Shown: piece after piece, positions 8,033 through 17,645 of the stretch
Layout: each line of letters starts with the position of its first letter
Position numbering within the stretch: position 1 is the first letter of the stretch
Assembly: GCF_012275445.1 (NCBI RefSeq)
Contig: NZ_JAAZQK010000007.1
Coordinates: forward strand, 62,001-126,000
Direction of reading: 5' to 3'
Source: Rhizobacter sp. SG703
GTDB taxonomy: Bacteria > Pseudomonadota > Gammaproteobacteria > Burkholderiales > Burkholderiaceae_C
DNA: 64,000 nucleotides
Notes under the pieces: model-generated
Told to the model about the DNA's origin: nothing
Databases searched by the model: none
What the model saw: the letters and a program-made list of their open reading frames with translations, nothing else
Made by a program: the position numbers and the translations under genes

Positions 8033-9034
8033 ATGAACAGCGTCGCCATCCACCCGCCCAAGACGCCGGTCACCGAAGGCAGCCTCGGCACGGCCAAGGC
8101 GACGCTGCCGAACATCTGCAAGATGCCGGCCCCGCCGGCGCCCTTCGTTCCCGCGCCCCTGCCGAACATCGCCAAGTCGAATCTTTCGCCGCAAGGCTAT
8201 TCGACGAGCGTCACCATCGAGGGGCACGCGGTCGCCATCCGTGGTGCCATGTTCGAAAGCATCGGCGACATGGCCAGCAAGGGCACCGGCGGGGGGCTCA
8301 TCTCGGCCAACACCCACGGCCCGGCGAAGTTCATCTCGCCGGGTTCGATGACCGTGAAGATCGAAGGCAAGTCGGTGCATCTTCTGGGCGAGCCGATGCT
8401 GAACAACTGCGGGCCGAGCGGCAGCCCGTCGAATACCGGCGCGACGATGGCGGGAGTCGATCAGTCCGAGCGGGAGATCGACGACTGCCCCGGCCACGAG
8501 ATCGAATTCTCCGAACTGACGGACGACGCCGAAAAGAAGCGCCGGGAGGAATTGGAAGCGGCCAGGAAGCAGGATCTCGCCAACAGCGACGAGGCGGCCA
8601 AGCTGGCGGCCTTGCATGAGAAGACGGGTCGACCCAAGCTGGCCTACAGGGGCAAGGACAACCTCGACCCGGCAGCGCTGATGAAGATCGCGCTCGATGA
8701 CGAGGGATATGCCGAAGACAAGGCATTCGAGCAGAAGGTGGCCGAAGACGTGAAAGCCGTCTGGACCAACATCAAGTACAAGTGCAAGCACTGCAAGCTG
8801 CACGGCGAGATCGACATCGTGATGCCCAGCGGCGCCATCAAGGAATGCAAGCGACCCGGGACGATCAAGGCCGACCAGGTCAAGAAGTACTCGATTGCGG
8901 GCCCGGCCTTGCTCGGCGGCAAGTTCAAGGGAGTGCACCAGGCCATCCCGGGAGACAAGGTGGCGACATTGCGAAAATCTGCCGCCAGCCAGCGCCTGGA
9001 GCCGGGCAAGGACTTCCACATCCAACCACATTGA
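8033..9034 (+). CDS. DUF4150 PAAR-like T6SS effector with candidate PD-(D/E)xK nuclease tail
   Basis: A 333-residue protein. Residues about 20-145 match the DUF4150/PAAR-like fold: the NICKMPAPPAPFVPAPLPNIA opening (split), GHAVAIRGAMF, a GGGLIS turn, and VKIEGKSVHLLGEPML. This domain caps the VgrG spike and carries a C-terminal payload. After a charged helical linker (about 160-205), the tail holds a Cys pair (C251-x-x-C254) and the pattern E259-I-D261...K270-E271-C-K273, a good match to the D-x(n)-E-x-K core of restriction-type nucleases. Nuclease activity is inferred from that core alone. Start ATG 8033 lies four bases after the preceding stop. The downstream gene is the immunity candidate. 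Confidence 0.8.
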   Translation: MNSVAIHPPKTPVTEGSLGTAKATLPNICKMPAPPAPFVPAPLPNIAKSNLSPQGYSTSVTIEGHAVAIRGAMFESIGDMASKGTGGGLISANTHGPAKFISPGSMTVKIEGKSVHLLGEPMLNNCGPSGSPSNTGATMAGVDQSEREIDDCPGHEIEFSELTDDAEKKRREELEAARKQDLANSDEAAKLAALHEKTGRPKLAYRGKDNLDPAALMKIALDDEGYAEDKAFEQKVAEDVKAVWTNIKYKCKHCKLHGEIDIVMPSGAIKECKRPGTIKADQVKKYSIAGPALLGGKFKGVHQAIPGDKVATLRKSAASQRLEPGKDFHIQPH

Positions 9035-9039
9035 CTGCC

Positions 9040-9738
9040 ATGGACACCTGCCTTCTGACCACGGGTATCCCGGCGGCGAACTGCGATGCAGCCTTCGCCC
9101 GATTGCGAACCTACCTGGCGCAATACGGATTCAAGGAGCGGCGCTACGCGTCGGACGAAGAGTTCGACGCCTACCGCCACAGTCTGGCCGAATGCGAGGC
9201 GCGTTGGCAGGCGTTCCTTGAGTCGGGCATGACCACTGACGTCACGGAATCCATGCAAGAGCCTTATCAATGGCTCCGCGCCGCCGGCGACATCGACATC
9301 GAAGGCCGCTTGCATCTCGTGGACCTGTTCGTTCACCCGACCGGCCCCCGCGAGGCCGCACTGTCCGTGCTGTTCGACGCATCCATCTGGGACGCGCTGC
9401 ACAGCGACCGAGACTATGTCGACAAGATCATCGACGATGCCGTCAAGAAGGACTTCGTGGCGTTCCTGCTGCTGGCAGTCGAAAGTTTTGCACCGGCCGC
9501 GTTCGGATTGAAGCGGCTCGACGATGTGCCCGACTTGACCCGTCCGCCGGCCTCCGCCGACGTCGTCGAGTGGCTGGTTGCGCCGACCTTCGACGTCATC
9601 CGGCGTTGGAACTTCCAGTTGGCGGGGGTTCGACACGAGACCGTGCAGCGTCGCGAGGTCGAAGCGAAACGGTGGAGTGGGCGGCTGTTCGAGACAAGCT
9701 CGGGGTATCTCGTGCTTGACTTGATCGACGTCGCATGA
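9040..9738 (+). CDS. Probable immunity protein to the DUF4150 effector
   Basis: A 232-residue soluble protein without signal peptide, membrane segment or domain I recognise. It starts five bases after the effector gene stops and is acidic (runs such as RDYVDKIIDDAVKKD and ASDEEFDAYRH), as many nuclease-immunity proteins are. The assignment rests on position directly behind a toxin candidate and before a TIGR02270-type gene, which is the usual order in such islands. Its last four bases overlap the next start (ATGA), so the three genes are translationally linked. A role as chaperone for effector loading cannot be excluded. Confidence 0.55.
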   Translation: MDTCLLTTGIPAANCDAAFARLRTYLAQYGFKERRYASDEEFDAYRHSLAECEARWQAFLESGMTTDVTESMQEPYQWLRAAGDIDIEGRLHLVDLFVHPTGPREAALSVLFDASIWDALHSDRDYVDKIIDDAVKKDFVAFLLLAVESFAPAAFGLKRLDDVPDLTRPPASADVVEWLVAPTFDVIRRWNFQLAGVRHETVQRREVEAKRWSGRLFETSSGYLVLDLIDVA

Positions 9739-11024
9739 AGGGGCCGGTCACCGCCATGACGGAGACCGAACGACTGGCGAACGAGGGCGTGCTGCCGCTC
9801 ATGGTCGAGCAGCATTGGGACGATGCAATCTCCTTGCGCGCGCAGCGCAAGCGCATGGTTCGAGCCCCGCAAATCCGTTTGAAGGACCTGATCCGGCACG
9901 ACGACCGCCTGCTGGCGCATCTGGACGGCCTGTACCTCGCGGGAGACTACGCCATCCGGCTGGCCCGGCAGGGCCTGGCCGAACCCGATGCCGGATCGAT
10001 CTTCGTCGCGACGATCCTGGCCGTCCAGCATCGCGATGCCGGGGCGATCGATCGCCTGCTGTCGCTCGTCGAGGTCGTTCCCGACGCGGGCCCGGCCATG
10101 GCGTCCGCCTTCGGATGGAGCTCGGCGCCGCTGCTGCGCGGCCTGGTCTCTCGGCTGCTGACCCATCGGGCCGGCGTCGTCCGTGCCCTTGGCATCGCGG
10201 TCTGCGCGCAGCATCGCGTGGACCCGGGCGACGCGCTGGTGCAGGCGCTGGCGGACACCGATCCCGGGGTGCGCGCGCAGGGCCTGCGCGCCGTCGGCGA
10301 TGTCGGTCTCGACGCACGGGCCGCGCAGTGCATGCGCAGCCTGGCCGACGGCGATGCACGGTGCCGATTCGAAGCGGCGCGGACCGCGGTGCTGCTCGGC
10401 CAGGGTCAGGCGGTCCATGAATGCCTGCACTCGGCGGCCATCGCCGACGACCCGATGGGGCAGCAGGCGCTTCTCGTGTCGCTTGTCGCCGCCGCGCCCG
10501 ACGAGGCACGGCGGCTGGTGCGGCGACTCGCCGATGCGTCCGCGGACGTGCGCACGATGACGAAAGCGGCGGCCTGGACGGGCGACACCCGGGTGGTGCC
10601 CTGGCTCTTCGAGCGCATGGCGGACGATCGGCACGCACGCATCGCTGCCGAGGCCTTGTGCTTCATCACCGGTGCGGACCTCGCCTCGCTCGGCCTGAGG
10701 CGTGCCCCGGAGCAGGTTCCGGACGACGAGACCGCGAGCGACGAAGACGACGGACTGCCCTGGCCGGACACGCCTCGCCTGCGATCGTGGTGGACCACTG
10801 CGCAGCATCGCTTCCCGCCGGGCCGACGCTTCTTCGTGGGGGGCGCGGCAAACGCAGAGAACTGCCTTCGCGTGCTTCGCGAAGGCGTCCAGCGGCACCG
10901 CTCGGCCGCAGCGCTGCACCGGGCCGCGCTGCAGCCGGGGCAGCCCTTGTTCAACACGTCGGCACCCGGCTGGCGACAGCGCCGGCTGCTGGCGCCGGGC
11001 GGGCTGGCCGGGACTGGCGGGTAG
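9735..11024 (+). CDS. TIGR02270-family HEAT-repeat protein (T6SS-linked)
   Basis: A 429-residue protein built of alpha-helical HEAT-like repeats, visible as repeating units such as DALVQALADTDPGVRAQGLRAVGDVG and DARCRFEAARTAVLLG (each shown in part). The N-terminal region LRAQRKRMVRAPQIRLKDL and the repeats fit the TIGR02270 family, conserved proteins of unknown function that accompany T6SS PAAR/DUF2169 clusters. It may scaffold effector loading. The start overlaps the immunity candidate stop by four bases. It ends the accessory island; the following 219 bases carry no evident gene. Confidence 0.78.
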   Translation: MKGPVTAMTETERLANEGVLPLMVEQHWDDAISLRAQRKRMVRAPQIRLKDLIRHDDRLLAHLDGLYLAGDYAIRLARQGLAEPDAGSIFVATILAVQHRDAGAIDRLLSLVEVVPDAGPAMASAFGWSSAPLLRGLVSRLLTHRAGVVRALGIAVCAQHRVDPGDALVQALADTDPGVRAQGLRAVGDVGLDARAAQCMRSLADGDARCRFEAARTAVLLGQGQAVHECLHSAAIADDPMGQQALLVSLVAAAPDEARRLVRRLADASADVRTMTKAAAWTGDTRVVPWLFERMADDRHARIAAEALCFITGADLASLGLRRAPEQVPDDETASDEDDGLPWPDTPRLRSWWTTAQHRFPPGRRFFVGGAANAENCLRVLREGVQRHRSAAALHRAALQPGQPLFNTSAPGWRQRRLLAPGGLAGTGG

Positions 11025-11243
11025 GCCGGCGCGTTCCAGGCCACCAGGCGGCCTGCGGCGACAGCGCGCTGCAGTGCGGATTCGGACAACGCTTCGATTG
11101 ACCGGCGTCACGCCGCGCCCGGGTCGACGGCTCCGCCGGGCCCGAGCTTGCGCGGCGGCAAGGTCGGGACGGCCGGAACGCGCTGCAATGGCGTGCCGGG
11201 GGATGTTCCCCGCGCACGACCCCACAGCCACAGGAAAGAGACC

Positions 11244-11864
11244 ATGACTCCCCGCTCGATGTTCGCCCGCGCCGCGCTGGCGCTGGCCGCGCTTGCCGCC
11301 TTCACCGCCCTCCCCTGCGCCGCCCAGGCGCAGACCCAGGCCTCCGGCCCATGGCTGGTGCGCCTGCGCGCCGTCTACCTGGACAGCGCCAACAAGGACG
11401 ACACCGGCCTTGACCTGAGCATCAACAGCAAGGTGATCCCCGAGGTCGACATCTCGTACTTCTTCACGCCCGAGATCGCCACCGAGCTGGTACTGACCTG
11501 GCCGCAGAAGCACGACGTGAAGGCCGGCGGCACGGTCATCGGCTCGCTGAAGCACCTGCCGCCGACGCTGCTGGCCCAGTACCACTTCACCGGCCTGAAG
11601 GGCTTCAAGCCCTACCTCGGTGCCGGCGTCAACTTCACGCAGTTCTCGAACGTCGAACTGCCCGCGGGCGTCGACATCGACCGCCACAGCGTCGGCCTCG
11701 CGCTGCAGGCGGGCGTGGACATCCCGCTGCAGGGCAATCTGTCGCTCAACTTCGATGTGAAGAAGGTGCAGATCCGCACCGACGTGAGTGCCGCCGGGAC
11801 GAACCTCGGCACCTTCAAGGTCGACCCGCTGCTGGTCGGCGTCGGCCTCGGCTGGAGGTTCTAG
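11244..11864 (+). CDS. ompW: OmpW-family outer membrane protein
   Basis: A 206-residue protein with a signal peptide (ALALAALAAFTALPCAAQAQ, cleavage likely after Ala-Gln-Ala). The body is the eight-stranded OmpW barrel, recognisable in the PWLVRLRAVYLD first strand, the PEVDISYFFTPEIATEL strand pair, KHLPPTLLAQYHF, and YLGAGVNFTQF. It ends in a Phe (GLGWRF), the usual beta-barrel assembly signal. The family forms narrow hydrophobic channels. Start ATG 11244 follows AGGAAAGAG at a suitable distance. Expression is probably independent of the preceding T6SS island, being separated by 219 bases. Confidence 0.93.
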   Translation: MTPRSMFARAALALAALAAFTALPCAAQAQTQASGPWLVRLRAVYLDSANKDDTGLDLSINSKVIPEVDISYFFTPEIATELVLTWPQKHDVKAGGTVIGSLKHLPPTLLAQYHFTGLKGFKPYLGAGVNFTQFSNVELPAGVDIDRHSVGLALQAGVDIPLQGNLSLNFDVKKVQIRTDVSAAGTNLGTFKVDPLLVGVGLGWRF

Positions 11865-11889
11865 CGCCGGGCCGGGACCCGGGCCCGGC

Positions 11890-12660
11890 TCAGGCCGGGA
11901 CCTGGTAGTCGCGCTCGGTCATCAGGTCGATGCCGCAGCTCAGGCCCTCGGCCCACGTGATGAACTCCTTCACCGCCGGGCCGGCCAGCGGCGCGCCGTG
12001 CTGCGGCACCATCATGTCGATGCGCAGCGGGCGCACCATCTGCGCCCACAGCCTCAGCACCTTGTTCGACACCATGTAGCGCCGGTGGAACCCCTCCATC
12101 CGCGGCAACACCGCGGCCAGCGACGTGACCGGCTGCTGCGCCTGGGCGCCCGAACCCATCGACGCGCCGAGGTCGCCCGAGAACAGGATGCGGCTCACCG
12201 GGTCGTAGAACTGGAAGTTGCCCTCGGCGTGCAGGAAGTGCGCCGGCAGCGCGATCAGCTCGTGGCGCCCGATCGGGATGCGCTGCCCGGCATCCGGGAT
12301 GCCGACGATGCGCCCCTTCACCTTGCCGGCCTTGCAGAAATGCGGCACGAAGCGCTCCCACACGCGCGAGATGTACAGCTTCGCGCTGCTGGTCGCCGTC
12401 ATCCAGCGGTCGAGCGACGCGATGATGTCCGGATCGGCATGCGAGGCGACGATCGCCGACAGCTCGTGCGGCGCGAAATGGCGCGTCATCGCCATGTACA
12501 GCTCGTTGTAGGCGAGCGTGCCGCCCGGGTCGATGATCGCGCCGGTGCCGCGGTCGACGATCAGGAACTGGTTCGACTGCACCGCGTCGCCGTCCTCGTC
12601 GCAGAGGTCGGTGAACATCAGGCACTGGTGTCCGTCGGCATTGAAGAGTTCTGTCGGCAT
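11890..12660 (-). CDS. Metallo-beta-lactamase-fold protein, oxygen-binding diiron (ODP) type
   Basis: A 256-residue protein with a metallo-beta-lactamase fold resembling the diiron domain of flavodiiron proteins. The metal motif reads SHADPDIIAS (H-x-D-x-D/E class), with further ligands in ALPAHFLHAEGNFQ and LFSGDLGAS, and the last His in MVPQHGAPL. Because there is no flavodoxin domain, it belongs with stand-alone ODP-like proteins that bind or sense oxygen or act as hydrolases; the substrate is not known. Start at ATG 12660 is chosen over an upstream ATG at 12702 since MPTELFNADGH begins the fold. It is divergent from nrdJ, an arrangement of possible relevance to oxygen-independent ribonucleotide reduction. 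Confidence 0.8.
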   Translation of the reverse strand: MPTELFNADGHQCLMFTDLCDEDGDAVQSNQFLIVDRGTGAIIDPGGTLAYNELYMAMTRHFAPHELSAIVASHADPDIIASLDRWMTATSSAKLYISRVWERFVPHFCKAGKVKGRIVGIPDAGQRIPIGRHELIALPAHFLHAEGNFQFYDPVSRILFSGDLGASMGSGAQAQQPVTSLAAVLPRMEGFHRRYMVSNKVLRLWAQMVRPLRIDMMVPQHGAPLAGPAVKEFITWAEGLSCGIDLMTERDYQVPA

Positions 12661-12828
12661 CGTGTGGTTTCGAGTGGGAGCCGGCGACTCTAGGAGCGCC
12701 AAGCCCGCCGCGGCTTGCGCCGCGTCAACATTGCTGCCGTCATGGATCCGCGCGCAGCCGCTTTACGTGCGCGGGTGCCTGGGCCACGATGGCGCCGTCC
12801 ACCGACGGACCTGCCCCGAAGGAGCCCG

Positions 12829-15765
12829 ATGAGCACCGACACCCCGGCCGACACCCGGATTGCCGCCCTCCTCCCCCAGGACATCAGCACCGAGGTGCTG
12901 CTCGAGAAATACGCAAAGGGCGACGAGCGCACCCCGGACGACGTGCGCCGGCGCGTCGCGCGCGCGATCGCGCAGGCCGAGCCTGCCGAGGCGCGTGCCG
13001 GATCCCGCGAACAATGGGAGGCGCGCTTCCTCGAGGCGCTGCAGGCCGGCTTCATCCCGGCCGGCCGCATCAACTCGGCGGCCGGCACCGAGCTCACCGC
13101 CACGCTGATCAACTGCTTCGTGCAGCCGGTGGGCGACGCGATCGCGCAGGAAGAAGACGGCCACCCCGGCATCTACACCGCGCTGACCGAGGCGGCCGAG
13201 ACGATGCGCCGCGGCGGCGGCGTCGGCTACGACTTCTCGCGCATCCGCCCGCGCGGCGCGTGGGTCGCCAGCACGCAGGCGAGCGCCTCGGGGCCGGTGT
13301 CGTACATGCGGGTGTTCGACCGCTCCTGCGAGACGGTCGAATCGGCCGGCGCGCGGCGCGGTGCGCAGATGGGCGTGCTGCGTTGCGACCACCCGGACAT
13401 CGAGGAGTTCATCCATGCCAAGGACCACGGCGACCTCAGCAACTTCAACCTCTCGGTCGGCCTGACCGATGCCTTCATGGAAGCGGTGCAACGCGACGCC
13501 CCGGTCGACCTGGTGCACCGCGCCGCGGCCGGGCCGCAGCAGGTGGCGGCCGGTGCGCACCAGCGCGAGGACGGTCTGTGGGTCTACCGGAGCCTGCCGG
13601 CACGCGCGCTGTGGGAACAGGTCATGCGCTCCACCTACGACCACGCCGAGCCGGGCGTGCTGTTCCTCGACCGCATCAACCTCGACAACAACCTGTCGTA
13701 CTGCGAGACCATCACCGCCACCAACCCGTGCGGCGAGCAGCCGCTGCCGGCCTACGGCTGCTGCTGCCTCGGCTCGATCGACCTGACGCGCTTCGTGCGC
13801 GCGCCGTTCGACGCGGGCGCGCGCTTCGACGACGCCGGCTTCGCCCGCCTCGCGACGCTGGCGGTGCGCATGCTCGACAACGTGCTCGACATCAGCTTCT
13901 GGCCGCTCGACGCCCAGGCGCGGGAGGCCCGCAACAAGCGCCGCATCGGCCTGGGCTTCACCGGCCTGGGCGATGCGCTGGTGATGCTGGGCCTGCGCTA
14001 CGACAGCGCAGCGGCCCGCGACGAAGCGCGCCGCATCGCCACGCTGCTGCGCGACACCGCGTATGCCGCGTCCTGCGATCTCGCGGCCGAGCGCGGCGCG
14101 TTCCCGCTCTTCAATGCCGACCTGTACCTGAGCCGTGGCACCTTCGCGTCGCGCCTGCCCGCGCCGCTGAAGGAGCGCATCCGCAAGCAGGGCCTGCGCA
14201 ACTCGCACCTGCTGTCGATCGCGCCGACCGGCACCATCAGCCTGGCCTTCGCCGACAACGCGAGCAACGGCATCGAGCCGGCGTTCTCGTGGCGCTACCA
14301 GCGCCGCAAGCGCATGGCCGACGGCAGCATGAAGCAGTACCCGGTGGAAGACCACGCGTGGCGGCTCTTTCGCCATCTGAAGGGATCGCAGGCGCCGCTG
14401 ACCGACGCCTTCGTCACCGCGCTCGAGATGAGCGCGCAGGCGCACGAGGAAATGGTGGCCGCCGTCTCGCCCTTCGTCGACACCGCGATCTCGAAGACGG
14501 TCAACGTGCCGGCCGACTACCCGTACGAGGACTTCCAGGACCTGTACCTGCGGGCGTGGACCTCGGGGCTGAAGGGCTTGGCGACGTACCGGCCGAACGC
14601 GGTGCTCGGTTCGGTGCTGAGCGTGGCGAGCGCGGGAAGTGCGGGAAGTGCGGAGCAGACCGCGCTGCCGCTGCAGCTGGCGCCGGCCGTGCACGCCAAC
14701 CAGCGCCTGGCGATCGAACGGCCGCCGCAGCCGGTGCTGGCCTCGCTGCGCTGGCCGGGCCGGCCCGAGCTGATGGCCGGCAACGCCGCGTGGACCTACA
14801 TGATCCGGCACCCGCATGGCGAGTTCGCGCTGTTCATCGGCGAGCTGCCGCAGGACGGCCGCAGCGCGCCGTTCGAGGTGTGGGTGAACGGCGCCGAGCA
14901 GCCGCGCGGCTTGGGTGCGCTCGCGAAGACGCTGTCGATGGACCTGCGGGCGAAGGACCCGGCCTGGGTCCGGCTGAAGCTCGACGCGCTGGCCACGGTG
15001 CAGGAGGAGCGCGCCTTCGACATGCCGTTCCCGCCCGAGGGCGCCGCGCGGCGCTTTCCGGGCGTGGTGGCGGCCACCGCCGCGGTGATCCGCTGGCGCT
15101 GCGAGCAGCTCGGGCTGTGGTCGGGCGCCGCCGGCGCACCCGTCTCCACCCCGGTGATCGACGCGATGTTCAGCCGCCAGGAACCGCTGACCGGACCGAA
15201 CGGCACGCTCGCATGGTCGGTCGACATCCACAACCCGGCCAGCGACGAGGCCTTCACGCTGTCGCTGAAGGAGGTGCAGCTGCCGGAGGGGCTGGGCGGC
15301 CAGGGCGCGGCCGTCACGCTGCCGTGCGCGATGGGCTTGTCGGGCAACTACCCGCGGGCGATGGACGGTCTGGCGCGCATCCTGTCGCTGGACATGCGGG
15401 TGCTCGACCCGGCCTGGATCGGCATGAAGCTGCGCAAGCTGCTGAGCTATGCCGAGCCGCTCGGCCACTTCATGGCCTTCGTGCCGGGGCTCGCGCCCGG
15501 CCAGCAGCGCCAGCAGACCTGGCCGTCGACGGTGGCCTACCTGGCGCGGCTGGTGATCCACCGCTACACGATGCTGGGCGTGCTCGACGACGCCGGCTAT
15601 CCGCTGCGCGACATGGGCATCCTGCAGCCGCCCGACCCGGGCGAAGCCGCCGCGACCGCGCCGCTGGCCGGCACGGCCTGCCCCGAATGCGGCAACCATG
15701 CGGTCATCCACAAGGACGGCTGCGAGTTCTGCACCGCCTGCGGGCACATCGGGAGCTGCGGCTGA
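12829..15765 (+). CDS. nrdJ: Adenosylcobalamin-dependent ribonucleoside-diphosphate reductase (class II)
   Basis: A 978-residue reductase that makes deoxyribonucleotides with coenzyme B12. Recognisable elements are the N-terminal RNR_N region ([19 protein letters not shown]), the first active-site Cys in NCFVQP (C96), the finger-loop NPCGEQPLP with C301 and E303, the APTGTISL motif near 465, and a C-terminal zinc ribbon with CPECG and [11 protein letters not shown] supplying redox cysteines. The central portion (about 655-930) contains two related repeats of the TSCPD type. Start ATG 12829 has AAGGAG eight bases upstream. No small subunit gene is adjacent, as expected for class II. I looked for a cobalamin riboswitch box upstream and saw none. 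Confidence 0.95.
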   Translation: MSTDTPADTRIAALLPQDISTEVLLEKYAKGDERTPDDVRRRVARAIAQAEPAEARAGSREQWEARFLEALQAGFIPAGRINSAAGTELTATLINCFVQPVGDAIAQEEDGHPGIYTALTEAAETMRRGGGVGYDFSRIRPRGAWVASTQASASGPVSYMRVFDRSCETVESAGARRGAQMGVLRCDHPDIEEFIHAKDHGDLSNFNLSVGLTDAFMEAVQRDAPVDLVHRAAAGPQQVAAGAHQREDGLWVYRSLPARALWEQVMRSTYDHAEPGVLFLDRINLDNNLSYCETITATNPCGEQPLPAYGCCCLGSIDLTRFVRAPFDAGARFDDAGFARLATLAVRMLDNVLDISFWPLDAQAREARNKRRIGLGFTGLGDALVMLGLRYDSAAARDEARRIATLLRDTAYAASCDLAAERGAFPLFNADLYLSRGTFASRLPAPLKERIRKQGLRNSHLLSIAPTGTISLAFADNASNGIEPAFSWRYQRRKRMADGSMKQYPVEDHAWRLFRHLKGSQAPLTDAFVTALEMSAQAHEEMVAAVSPFVDTAISKTVNVPADYPYEDFQDLYLRAWTSGLKGLATYRPNAVLGSVLSVASAGSAGSAEQTALPLQLAPAVHANQRLAIERPPQPVLASLRWPGRPELMAGNAAWTYMIRHPHGEFALFIGELPQDGRSAPFEVWVNGAEQPRGLGALAKTLSMDLRAKDPAWVRLKLDALATVQEERAFDMPFPPEGAARRFPGVVAATAAVIRWRCEQLGLWSGAAGAPVSTPVIDAMFSRQEPLTGPNGTLAWSVDIHNPASDEAFTLSLKEVQLPEGLGGQGAAVTLPCAMGLSGNYPRAMDGLARILSLDMRVLDPAWIGMKLRKLLSYAEPLGHFMAFVPGLAPGQQRQQTWPSTVAYLARLVIHRYTMLGVLDDAGYPLRDMGILQPPDPGEAAATAPLAGTACPECGNHAVIHKDGCEFCTACGHIGSCG

Positions 15766-15935
15766 CCGGACGACATCCATTCGTGTCGCGCATGACACAC
15801 ATGCGCACACCGGCTCATCAAAGTGGGGGCTTGTAGGACAGCTGAGCTCTCCGACAGAATCCGCCGCAGCCGGGCGCGACCGAGATCGCACGCCGGATCA
15901 CAACGATCCAGAACGTCATGTCACGAGGGAGATCC

Positions 15936-17447
15936 ATGATCACTGCCTCCACGCGCGCCCTGTGGGCGTCCGCCCTGGCCGTTTCGCTGTCCACGCTGGC
16001 CGCCTGCGGCGGTGGAGGCGACAGTGGCTCGCCGGCCCCGGTCGCGGGCACGCCGCCGGCACCGGCACCGGCACCGGCACCGGCACCCGCACCCGCACCG
16101 GCACCCGCACCCGCACCCGCACCCGCACCCGCACCGGCACCTGCGCCTGCGCCTGCGCCTGCACCTGCACCTGCGCCTGCACCCGCACCGGCGAGCTACT
16201 GGGCCCGCACCTTCACGTACGCCTCGGCCGGCAACCATGTGTTGCGCTACTACTACTCCGACAACGTCGTCGACTCGACCGGCCGCAGCACCTACTACGA
16301 CGTGCGTGAGGCCCAGTCGGGCGGCAAGCCGGCGGTGGTGGTGTACGACACCGTCCAGTTCGTCACCGCCGAGGGCTGGCACACGCCGTTGGACGGTGCC
16401 ACGCCCAACCACAGCGGCCCGAACGGCGCCTACGACTACAACCACGGCTACATCGGCCAATCGACCTCGGTCGACACCGACGTGGCCGGCCAGACGATCG
16501 CGAGCGTCGTGGCCAAGGTGCAGGACCTGGGCACCAACACCTCGTCCACCATCGTCGGCGTCACCGCGGCGACCCTGACCGGCGTGATGCCGGCCGGCGC
16601 GAAGATCCGCGCGATCTCGAACACCGAGAGCCTCACCCCGGTCGGCTACCGGCTGACGGACGGCTTCGCCGGCAACAACGTGACGACGCTGGCGAACCTG
16701 GTCACCAGCTACCCGGCCGTGTCGAACGCCGCGGCGGTGTCGACGGCCAACACCGTGTCGATGGGCAACCTGCACGGCAGCAACGGCTGCGGGGCCCAGG
16801 TCTGCCTGCAGGAGCGGATGCGCGGCAGCTTCAATACCAACGGCACCGTGACCCTGCACCTGTGCGACCTCGACACGGTGTCCGGTGTGTTCTCCAACTG
16901 CAGCAGCATCGGCACCGCGAACTACCAGTCGACCACCGCGCTGGACGGCGTCACGCCGATCATGACGTTCAGCGGGTTGCCGGCCGCCGTGTCCACCCAG
17001 ACCTTCACCCGCGTCTTCGTGCAGCGCGGCGGCCACGTCTACCAGGGCTTCCAGGACAAGCCGGCCGTGATGACGAAGCAGACCCGCCTCAACAAGGTCG
17101 CGTTCGAGGCGCTTGCCGCGAGCCTGGGCGTCACGCCGCCGGTCATTCCCGACCATCCGGCGGCCACGGCCGGCACCTGGAGCGTCACCTACGCCGGCGG
17201 CGACACCGGCAGCTGCACCGCGCTGTCGGTCAACGCCGCGGCCCACGTGATCGGCACCTGCACCTCGTCCGGCGTGGGCGGCAGCTTCATCGTCAGCGGC
17301 ACGGTCGATGCCGCCGGCGGCCTCTCGGTGGGCAGCACCAGCAGCGACGCCAGCTTCACCGGCACGCTCGGCGCCGCCACCGGCTCGGGCACCTGGTCGC
17401 GCCCGAGCGCGTCGGCCACCGGCACCTGGGCGGCCACGAAGCAGTGA
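15936..17447 (+). CDS. Lipoprotein of unknown function with Pro-Ala tandem-repeat linker
   Basis: A 503-residue secreted protein. The signal peptide ends in a lipobox, LAAC at about residues 25-28, followed by a Gly-rich start and then roughly 23 consecutive Ala-Pro dipeptides (residues about 40-86). The remainder is a beta-rich, Ser/Thr/Gly/Asn-rich domain with no family I can name; a C-terminal segment (GTWSVTYAGGDTGSCTALS onward) looks like a second small beta domain with paired Cys. The linker probably spans periplasm or peptidoglycan and holds the folded part away from the membrane. Start ATG 15936 is supported by GAGGGAG upstream. The gene is monocistronic, followed by a strong hairpin. 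Confidence 0.72.
   Translation: MITASTRALWASALAVSLSTLAACGGGGDSGSPAPVAGTPPAPAPAPAPAPAPAPAPAPAPAPAPAPAPAPAPAPAPAPAPAPAPASYWARTFTYASAGNHVLRYYYSDNVVDSTGRSTYYDVREAQSGGKPAVVVYDTVQFVTAEGWHTPLDGATPNHSGPNGAYDYNHGYIGQSTSVDTDVAGQTIASVVAKVQDLGTNTSSTIVGVTAATLTGVMPAGAKIRAISNTESLTPVGYRLTDGFAGNNVTTLANLVTSYPAVSNAAAVSTANTVSMGNLHGSNGCGAQVCLQERMRGSFNTNGTVTLHLCDLDTVSGVFSNCSSIGTANYQSTTALDGVTPIMTFSGLPAAVSTQTFTRVFVQRGGHVYQGFQDKPAVMTKQTRLNKVAFEALAASLGVTPPVIPDHPAATAGTWSVTYAGGDTGSCTALSVNAAAHVIGTCTSSGVGGSFIVSGTVDAAGGLSVGSTSSDASFTGTLGAATGSGTWSRPSASATGTWAATKQ
16053..16192 (+). repeat. Hexanucleotide tandem repeat encoding (Ala-Pro)n
   Basis: About 23 units of a GCACCG/GCACCC/GCACCT/GCGCCT-type hexamer in frame within the lipoprotein gene. 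Each unit codes for Ala-Pro. Blocks of identical units alternate, which suggests recent expansion by slippage. Change by whole units would keep the frame and alter only linker length. Confidence 0.85.
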
Positions 17448-17451
17448 CGAC

Positions 17452-17473
17452 CCGGCGGGCCACGGCCCGCCGG
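17452..17473 (+). terminator. GC hairpin after the lipoprotein gene
   Basis: A 9-bp perfect stem, CCGGCGGGC and GCCCGCCGG, with a CACG loop begins five bases after the lipoprotein stop. There is no T run, so it may act as an RNA 3'-end stabiliser or a weak terminator. Confidence 0.5.
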
Positions 17474-17598
17474 CGGCATGCGTGTCTGACACCATCGCGG
17501 GAAAACCCCGCGTCACGTGGCGACACCATGCCGGTCAAAGCGCCGAAATAGCCTTGAAACTTCCTGCAGCTCTGCCGCTCCAAGCCCGGTCACAGCTC

Positions 17599-17604
17599 TA
17601 TACT
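17599..17604 (+). promoter_or_regulatory. Possible -10 element upstream of ctpA
   Basis: TATACT, a good match to the sigma-70 -10 consensus, lies 42 bases before the ctpA start in otherwise GC-rich DNA. No clear -35 box is present at the right distance, so activator dependence or a false match are both possible. Confidence 0.35.
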
Positions 17605-17645
17605 GGGTTCGCGTGAAGTCTTCATATCAGGCAGGAAGTGGGTCA

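Noticed and set aside
12661..12828. Possible cobalamin riboswitch upstream of the B12-dependent reductase
   Set aside because: The conserved B12-box core (GCCACTG) and the multi-stem layout are not present in this 168-base gap, which is too short for a full element.
12763..15891. Minus-strand open frame of 1042 codons opposite nrdJ
   Set aside because: It is a shadow of the GC-rich codon pattern of nrdJ; composition is Arg/His/Gln/Ala-rich without any domain, whereas the plus strand has all class II reductase motifs.
16053..16192. Repeat array as a CRISPR candidate
   Set aside because: The units are 6 bases, in frame, without spacers, and encode Ala-Pro in a lipoprotein; no cas genes are present.
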